Shown in pieces: positions 14,795 to 19,099 of a DNA stretch of 19,099 nt. The notes under the pieces are model-generated. The model was not told the origin of the DNA. It did no database searches and saw only the letters and a list, made by a program, of their open reading frames with translations. The DNA comes from Bacillota bacterium. Its GTDB lineage: Bacteria > Bacillota > Clostridia > Christensenellales > SZUA-584. The stretch's first letter is position 1, and the number at the start of each line of letters is the position of its first letter. The stretch covers positions 1 through 19,099 of the forward strand of contig JAEZIZ010000005.1 in the NCBI GenBank assembly GCA_023415915.1. The letters run 5' to 3'. The position numbers and the translations under genes are program-made.

Positions 14795-15217
14795 CTATGC
14801 GCTTACCTCAACTTCCGTTATTACCTCCACGTTGCCCTTTATCATAGCTAGCACGGGGCATATTGGCTCCGCCATCTCAAGCACCTTTTCTATGTCCTGC
14901 TTTGTCGCGTCGGGAGACTTGACGCGAATTTTCAGCGTTATCTTCTCAAAGCACGTGGGATGCGTCTCGCGCCGCACGCCCTCGGCGCTTATCGAGAACG
15001 ACTCGATGCTCTTGCGCGTTTTGCGTATCAGAACGACCATAGCGCCGCCGAGGCATGTTGAAAGGCTCACCAAAAACAGCTCGAGCGGCGTGTAGCCTTC
15101 CCCGTCGCCCAATGGCGGTATGTAATCCGTTATTATCTCCGGGTTGCCGCCCGCGACGCCTTTGAATTTCATCTTATCGTTAATAAGTTCCACCGATGCG
15201 TTCAATATGTTGTCCAT
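14795..15217 (-). CDS. OsmC family protein (peroxiredoxin-like)
   Basis: This 140-residue protein belongs to the OsmC/Ohr superfamily, dimeric thiol peroxidases that reduce organic hydroperoxides. The signature is present: the central helix LFLVSLSTCLGGAMVVLIRK with Cys55, and the second redox cysteine, Cys120, in PICPVLAMIKG. The length is standard. The start has AAGGAG eight bases upstream and a perfect promoter at 15250-15278. It is a single gene, divergent from the ABC exporter and convergent with the small membrane protein. It is closer to the YhfA/OsmC-like branch than to Ohr in its N-terminal sequence (an impression, not an alignment). Together with the ferritin-like and AhpD-family genes it points to defence against oxidants. 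Confidence 0.92.
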   Translation of the reverse strand: MDNILNASVELINDKMKFKGVAGGNPEIITDYIPPLGDGEGYTPLELFLVSLSTCLGGAMVVLIRKTRKSIESFSISAEGVRRETHPTCFEKITLKIRVKSPDATKQDIEKVLEMAEPICPVLAMIKGNVEVITEVEVSA

Positions 15218-15249
15218 ATTTTGGCTCCTTTTTGTATTATTTCACTGGC

Positions 15250-15278
15250 ATTATACGACTTTGTGAATTTATTGTCAA
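15250..15278 (-). promoter_or_regulatory. Consensus sigma-A promoter of the OsmC-family gene
   Basis: On the minus strand TTGACA and TATAAT match consensus at all twelve positions with a 17-base spacer. The transcript leader would be about 26 bases and contains the ribosome binding site. Expression should be strong and largely constitutive unless a repressor acts. Confidence 0.93.
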
Positions 15279-15334
15279 TCACTGCCGGAAAATATTTCGG
15301 TTGGGGCATAGCCGTTTGGCACGGCGCTTTTCTA

Positions 15335-15363
15335 TATACACCCCCGCTTTTTTGGTGTATAAT
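15335..15363 (+). promoter_or_regulatory. Probable promoter of the ABC exporter
   Basis: TATAAT at 15358-15363 is perfect; TATACA lies 17 bases upstream as a weak -35. The start near 15370 leaves a leader of about 30 bases. Confidence 0.55.
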
Positions 15364-15400
15364 ATGCGCTGTTAGAATTTAGTCGCAAGGTGAGGATATA

Positions 15401-17137
15401 TTGAAAAAAAGTAAGCGGGGCTTTGCCCGGTTCGTGTCGTATTACAAGCCGCATCTGAGGTTATTCGCGCTCGACATGTCCTGCGCGCTTATGATAGCTG
15501 CCATAGATTTATCGTTTCCGCTCGTATCGCGCTACGCAATGACGGAACTGCTGCCCCAAAAGGCGTATGAGGCCTTTTTTGTCATCATGGGCGCTTTGGT
15601 TGCCGCGTACGTGCTGCGCAACATATTCTATTACATTGTCACGTACTGGGGCCACTCTTTGGGCATACGCATGGAGGCGGACATGCGGCGCGATCTTTTC
15701 ACGCATCTGCAGAAGCTCTCCTTCCGCTTTTATGACACGCACCGCACGGGCAAGCTCATTTCGCACGTCACGAACGACCTGTTTGAGGTGACGGAACTCG
15801 CGCACCACGGCCCCGAGGACTTGTTCATATCGCTCGTAACGATAATAGGTTCGTTCATTGTAATGCTGGGCGTCAGTTGGGTGCTTGCGCTAGTGCTTAT
15901 AGTGCTTGTGCCGGTGGGCGTTATATTCACTATGCTGCTGCGCAGGCGCATGATGAACGCGTCGCGCCGCGTAAAGGAGCGCACGGCGGGCATAAACGCC
16001 GGACTAGAGATGAGCATATCGGGCGCGCGCGTCGCCAAGGCGTTTACCAACGAGGATTACGAGATAGCAAAGTTCGCCGAAAGCAACGAGCGATTCAAGC
16101 GCTCCAAGAGCGAGTTCTATTCGGCTATGGCCGTGTTCGTAAGCGGCATGGACTTCTTTACCAACCTGTTTTCCGTCGCGGTAATCGCGGTGGGCGGCTA
16201 CCTGATAATGCAGGGAAACTTCGACTACATAGGCCTTGTAACGTTCACGCTGTACGTCAGCGTTTTTCTGCAGCCTATACGCCGGCTTGCTGCGTTTTCC
16301 GAGCAGTTCGCGATAGGCTCGGCTGGCTTCGGGCGCTTTTGCGAGCTCATGGACGAAGAGCCGGAGATAACCGACTCTCCCGGCGCGATAGAGCTTACCA
16401 AAGTGCGCGGAGACATAGCGTTTGAGAACGTGAGCTTTTCGTACAACGACAGGACAAACGTGCTTAAAGACCTGAATCTTAAGGTGGAGGCTGGCAGGAC
16501 GCTTGCGCTGGTCGGGCCTTCGGGCGGCGGCAAGACTACGCTTTGCCACCTGATACCGCGCTTTTACGAAGCGGACAGCGGCCGCATTACCCTCGACGGC
16601 CACGACATACGCGATATCAAGCTCGCATCGCTGCGCCGCATGATAGGCATAGTGTCGCAGGACGTGTTCCTGTTCGCGGGCACCATAAAGGAGAACATAC
16701 GTTACGGGCGCATTGACGCCACCGACGAAGAGATAATAGAAGCGGCAAAGCTTGCCGAGATACACGACATGATAATGGAGATGGAAGCGGGCTACGATAC
16801 CGAGGTGGGCGAGCGCGGAGTGAGGCTCTCGGGAGGCCAGAAGCAGCGCATATCGATAGCGAGGATATTCCTCAAAAACCCGCCGGTGCTTATACTCGAC
16901 GAGGCGACGTCCTCTCTCGACAGCGTTACGGAAACAAAGATACAGGCGTCGTTCGACGAGCTCTCCAAAGGCCGCACGACGCTCGTAATAGCGCACCGCC
17001 TCTCTACGGTGCGCAACGCGGACGAAATAGTAGTCATTGGCGAGGAAGGCATATTAGAGCGCGGCACGCACGAACAGCTTTTGTCCAAAGGCGGCGAGTA
17101 CGCCAAGCTCTACCACAGCCAGTTCCGGGAACCGTAA
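15401..17137 (+). CDS. ABC transporter, fused permease and ATP-binding exporter half-subunit
   Basis: The 578-residue protein is a typical B-family exporter (MsbA/LmrA type) that works as a dimer. Residues about 15-300 are the six-helix membrane domain, with the coupling region HRTGKLISHVTNDLFEV. The ATPase domain follows with Walker A GPSGGGKTT (372-380), Q-loop SQDVFLFAGTI, signature LSGGQKQR from 476, Walker B VLILDEATSSLD with Asp500 and Glu501, and switch His532 in IAHRLST. All catalytic residues are intact. Translation starts at TTG 15401, with AAGGTGAGG just upstream; no better ATG exists. No partner half-transporter is adjacent, so a homodimer is likely. The substrate (drug, lipid or peptide) cannot be deduced. 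An AhpD-family gene lies 100 bases downstream on the same strand. Confidence 0.95.
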   Translation: MKKSKRGFARFVSYYKPHLRLFALDMSCALMIAAIDLSFPLVSRYAMTELLPQKAYEAFFVIMGALVAAYVLRNIFYYIVTYWGHSLGIRMEADMRRDLFTHLQKLSFRFYDTHRTGKLISHVTNDLFEVTELAHHGPEDLFISLVTIIGSFIVMLGVSWVLALVLIVLVPVGVIFTMLLRRRMMNASRRVKERTAGINAGLEMSISGARVAKAFTNEDYEIAKFAESNERFKRSKSEFYSAMAVFVSGMDFFTNLFSVAVIAVGGYLIMQGNFDYIGLVTFTLYVSVFLQPIRRLAAFSEQFAIGSAGFGRFCELMDEEPEITDSPGAIELTKVRGDIAFENVSFSYNDRTNVLKDLNLKVEAGRTLALVGPSGGGKTTLCHLIPRFYEADSGRITLDGHDIRDIKLASLRRMIGIVSQDVFLFAGTIKENIRYGRIDATDEEIIEAAKLAEIHDMIMEMEAGYDTEVGERGVRLSGGQKQRISIARIFLKNPPVLILDEATSSLDSVTETKIQASFDELSKGRTTLVIAHRLSTVRNADEIVVIGEEGILERGTHEQLLSKGGEYAKLYHSQFREP

Positions 17138-17238
17138 GCGGGCGCTGCGCGGCAAACAGCATTTTTTATGTGCCTTGAAAGAAGCGGCCTTTATGCCGTT
17201 TCGTTTGGAATATATCGTTCCTGAAGGAGGTATTTAAA

Positions 17239-17598
17239 ATGCTTGATAACGCGGACAGGGAGAAGATAGAAAAGATAATAAGCGACCGCAAGGAGGCGCA
17301 CCGCTTTTACTCGGAAAGCTCCGACACGTATAACGCTTTTCTTGGCATGGAGCACGTGACGTTCGCGGAAGGCGCAATTAAGAAGCTGGGAAAAGAGCTC
17401 ATAGCCGTGGGTATATCCGTAGTAATCAACTGCGAGCCGTGCATGGAGTGGCATATAAGCGAGGCGCTGCGCACCGGAGCGGCTGAAGAGCAGGTAATAG
17501 AGGCGATAGAGGTGGGCATGGAGATGGGCGGCGGCCCCGCCACGGCGTCCGCCCGCTTCGCGATGAAGGTGCTGGAATACTACAGGGAAAACAAATAA
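17239..17598 (+). CDS. Carboxymuconolactone decarboxylase / AhpD family protein
   Basis: This 119-residue all-helical protein carries the AhpD-type core: Cys65-x-x-Cys68 with His72 in INCEPCMEWHISEA, then GAAEEQVIEAIEVGMEMGGGPA. In AhpD the CxxC pair and nearby histidine carry out thiol-dependent peroxide reduction; many short family members are of unknown role. The length fits single-domain family members. AAGGAGG seven bases before the ATG gives an excellent start. It may be read through from the ABC exporter 100 bases upstream, since no firm terminator is seen in between, only a weak GCGGC...GCCG hairpin. The repeat cluster begins after the gene. Confidence 0.9.
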   Translation: MLDNADREKIEKIISDRKEAHRFYSESSDTYNAFLGMEHVTFAEGAIKKLGKELIAVGISVVINCEPCMEWHISEALRTGAAEEQVIEAIEVGMEMGGGPATASARFAMKVLEYYRENK

Positions 17599-17701
17599 CT
17601 TTTTACGGTGATTGTACCCTATCGTCCAGCACTTGATTGACGGTCTTTCTATTCATGCTGACAATAAGTGCTGGACACAAGGGAAGCTGGAGCCGACAAA
17701 G

Positions 17702-17837
17702 TATCTTTTGTCATTCAGAAGGAGCGCGGCGACTGAAGAATCTTTTGCAAATGAGTTTGTTTTAAGATTCCTCACTTACGTTCGGAATGACATATGGGGG
17801 TATTTGAAACTCTGACCATATCGTCGCTTCGCGCCAC
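17702..17837 (+). repeat. Family B repeat, GTCATTC/GAATGAC hairpin, copy 2
   Basis: This 136-base copy runs in the same orientation as the one at 11566-11697 and differs by a few substitutions and small indels in the loop. Both outer (GTCATTC/GAATGAC) and inner (AAGAATCTTTT/AAGATTC) arms remain. The two copies bracket about 6 kb. Confidence 0.82.
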
Positions 17838-17965
17838 CTTCCTCTGTTCGCAATAGTCGACTGCCGTCACTATCGTTCGGCATTCTCCTTTGCTCACAGA
17901 GCCTCCGACTCGCTTTATCGCTCACTGAGCGCGCTCGTCTTCGGCTCCCCTAATAGGAGAACTAT

Positions 17966-17993
17966 GTAGGAGCGGGTTTCCATGCCCGCCCGC
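17966..17993. repeat. Family A repeat, single hairpin
   Basis: GTAGGAGCGGGTTTC and CATGCCCGCCCGC form the second palindrome of a family A unit, without the GGTCAAAGACC half. It ends 24 bases before the start codon of the next gene. Confidence 0.7.
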
Positions 17994-18017
17994 TTTAAGA
18001 AACGGAGAGATAAACAT

Positions 18018-18179
18018 ATGTTAAGTAATGCAATAAGGCTGTTCGTTCTTGTCGTGCTGGCCATAGCGGCGATAGTCGTCGCGTTCTTCGTACTCAGCCT
18101 GGTTATCCGCCTCGCCGTGCTCGCAGCAATAGTCATCGCCGTAGTAGTGCTGATAAGGAACTGGAGCAACAGGAAGTAG
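18018..18179 (+). CDS. Small hydrophobic protein with two membrane segments
   Basis: ATG 18018 follows GGAGAG at good distance and gives 53 residues; a longer frame from 17982 would begin inside the family A hairpin and has no site. Residues 6-29 and 31-46 are strongly hydrophobic (IRLFVLVVLAIAAIVVAFFV and RLAVLAAIVIAVVVLI), separated by one Arg, and the tail RNWSNRK is basic. It may form a helical hairpin in the membrane. No family is recognised. Such proteins can be small membrane modulators or type I toxins, but nothing here shows which. Its leader contains a family A hairpin, and a GC hairpin overlaps its stop codon region. Confidence 0.55.
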   Translation: MLSNAIRLFVLVVLAIAAIVVAFFVLSLVIRLAVLAAIVIAVVVLIRNWSNRK

Positions 18180-18198
18180 GGGCGCACACCGTGCGCCC
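18180..18198. other. GC hairpin directly after the small hydrophobic gene
   Basis: GGGCGCAC, loop ACC and GTGCGCCC form a perfect eight-pair stem one base after the stop codon. No T-run follows, so it is either a weak terminator, an RNA-stabilising hairpin or a REP-type element. Confidence 0.55.
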
Positions 18199-18301
18199 GA
18201 CTATCACCCCAAAAAGCCTCACAACTCCCCCGCCATATTGTCTTTCCGGGTGGCGGGAGCAGGAGGTAAAGGCAATGAGGCCTGATACTTTTAAAGCAAA
18301 G

Positions 18302-18972
18302 TTAGATATCAAAAACTATCTGTTCTTGCTTCTGTTTTAATGATTCAACATGCCTCTCATATATTTTGTCGGCTTCTTCTATTCGGCTGCATAGCAAAGG
18401 AGAATTCTTATCGTATTGCTGATAATTGCTTATTACAGCATTTTGACTATGGTTTGCATAACAATATTTGCACCCGTTTCGGCATGTGTTATATAGTCCG
18501 ATATCAATACTTGCCACGCACCCGCATGCCAATCTTTGATTCTTATCCTTTTCTGCTTTTAACGGGCATCCGATTATACGGCTGATAAGGCCGTCGTCAA
18601 TACACCTTGCATGAGTAATGCCTAAATCAGAAAGTTCAATGTACTCCGCACATGTATCCATTTTCAGGCCGTAACCAAAAGCGATTTTCGACAGCTTCTC
18701 AGCGATTTTTCTCTTCTCAATATTATCCAGTTCTATAATACCGAGGTTCTTTATATTGCTTTTAATATTGCTATAAAAATCGATAAAACTGATTGTGCAT
18801 TTCTCGGTATGGTCTTTTAACGCATCAGCAATTTTATTAAACGATTCCTCATGATAATCGAGCGTATATTTCTCATTTATAAAAATAGGGTCGTATCTCC
18901 AAATGACTTTCTCTTTTCCGATTTTTTTCGAAAGAATTTTGAATGTATTAATTATTTCCCTTTTAGGTAAGT
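18302..18972 (-). pseudogene. DUF1848 family protein, 5' end removed by an IS3 insertion
   Basis: An open frame of about 222 codons reads from the IS junction without a start: LPKREIINTFKIL, then KEKVIWRYDPIFINEKYTL, then FIDFYSNIKSN, KLSKIAFGYGLKMDTCAEY, HARCIDDGLISRIIGC and the cysteine motif TCRNGCKYCYAN (Cx3Cx2C). These are hallmarks of DUF1848, a family of around 300 residues with a C-terminal metal or iron-sulfur-like cysteine cluster and unknown function. The first 80 or so residues are missing. Upstream the frame meets TGA at 18980-18982, which belongs to the IS end. A Met codon at 18661 could only give a 119-residue fragment. The gene is AT-rich compared with the rest of the window. 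Confidence 0.85.
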
Positions 18973-19099
18973 TGGGACGTCAACTATTTTGTAGACAATT
19001 TGCTAAGCTACCTTCGCCAGTCTCTCTTTCCTCAATGATCTGAGATATTCTCTCGGCGACATATAGCCGAGTCTCTTCTGGATTCTCTTTACATTGTAG
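18973..19099 (-). mobile_element. IS3-family insertion sequence, right end
   Basis: The element's terminal sequence, read on the plus strand, begins TGGGACGTCAACTATTTTGT at 18973, a plausible IS3-type terminal inverted repeat starting with TG. The transposase stop lies 30 bases inside. The element continues beyond the right edge, so its other end and target duplication cannot be seen. The exact boundary is inferred from where the DUF1848 frame resumes. Confidence 0.72.
19003..19099 (-). CDS. IS3-family transposase (OrfB), C-terminal 31 residues
   Basis: The frame reads YNVKRIQKRLGYMSPREYLR then SLRKERLAKVA and a TAG stop at 19003-19005. The Tyr-Asn-x-x-Arg-Ile-Gln-x-Arg-Leu-Gly-Tyr-x-Ser-Pro pattern is the standard C-terminus of the DDE integrase subunit (OrfB, rve domain) of IS3-family elements, so the family call is firm despite the short piece. 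The catalytic Asp-Asp-Glu residues lie beyond the window. The gene ends about 30 bases from the proposed terminal inverted repeat, as usual for this family. Confidence 0.85.
   Translation of the reverse strand, partial: YNVKRIQKRLGYMSPREYLRSLRKERLAKVA

Larger units (their letters stand above)
17599..18017. other. Intergenic region with repeats
   Basis: The 419-base gap has no gene. It contains family B copy 2 (17702-17837), a stretch rich in CTCGCTTTATCGCTCACTGA-like pieces (about 17840-17950) and a family A hairpin (17966-17993). Confidence 0.6.

Noticed and set aside
16004..16996. Long minus-strand frame (330 codons) antisense to the ABC exporter
   Set aside because: The product is rich in Arg, His and Tyr, as expected for a shadow of a GC-rich coding strand; all ABC motifs are on the plus strand.
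18227..18258. CCCGCCA...TGGCGGG hairpin as terminator of the DUF1848 gene
   Set aside because: There is no adjacent T-run on the minus strand and it lies about 45 bases past the stop with a long loop; support is too weak to call.
18275..18340. 21-codon plus-strand ORF (starts MRPDTFKAKL) with a very good GGAGG site
   Set aside because: Its second half is antisense to the DUF1848 gene end and gives a hydrophobic shadow; it may be the stump of a lost gene, but nothing supports a product.

Overview
The window reads like a chromosomal segment of an anaerobic, Gram-positive-type member of the Clostridia (Bacillota), probably a gut-associated uncultured lineage. The evidence is consistent: AGGAGG-like ribosome binding sites, sigma-A type promoters with 17-bp spacers, many lipoprotein signal peptides, a YkuD L,D-transpeptidase, DUF2207 and DUF1848 proteins, a diiron ferritin-like protein, and heavy use of ATA for isoleucine. 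The genus cannot be read from the sequence. No rRNA, tRNA or CRISPR array was seen.

Layout. Positions 1-684 hold the first codons of a probable esterase and a flavodoxin, both on the minus strand. About 730-3540 is an AT-richer island with a CAP-domain lipoprotein, decayed DNA, the C-terminal stump of a serine recombinase and a three-lesion lipoprotein pseudogene. After a tandem 92-bp repeat block come three minus-strand genes: an orphan PstS-like lipoprotein, a ferritin-like diiron protein and a DUF2207 membrane protein with a poly-glycine tail. A second repeat cluster (7.65-8.02 kb) precedes two plus-strand cell-surface genes, each with its own promoter and terminator: a secreted protein with InlB-type repeats, three FN3 domains and a C39-like domain, and an L,D-transpeptidase with C-terminal SH3-like domains.

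A third repeat cluster (11.4-11.85 kb) separates these from an orphan sugar-binding-type lipoprotein (minus), an NADPH-dependent FMN reductase with an iron-sulfur-flavoprotein-like cysteine motif, a REP-associated tyrosine transposase-like gene with a damaged HUH motif, a small membrane protein, an OsmC-family protein, an ABC exporter and an AhpD/CMD-family protein. The right end carries a fourth repeat cluster, a 53-residue hydrophobic protein, and a DUF1848 gene cut by an IS3-family element that runs off the window.

How the parts relate. There is no single large operon; most genes are monocistronic. Two themes recur. One is redox and oxidative-stress handling (flavodoxin, FMN reductase, ferritin-like, OsmC, AhpD). 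The other is the cell envelope (CAP lipoprotein, C39-like surface protein, L,D-transpeptidase, DUF2207, two solute-binding lipoproteins without permeases). The most distinctive property is the dense set of at least three palindromic intergenic repeat families with a RAYT-like gene in their midst. No convincing new defence or biosynthetic system was found.
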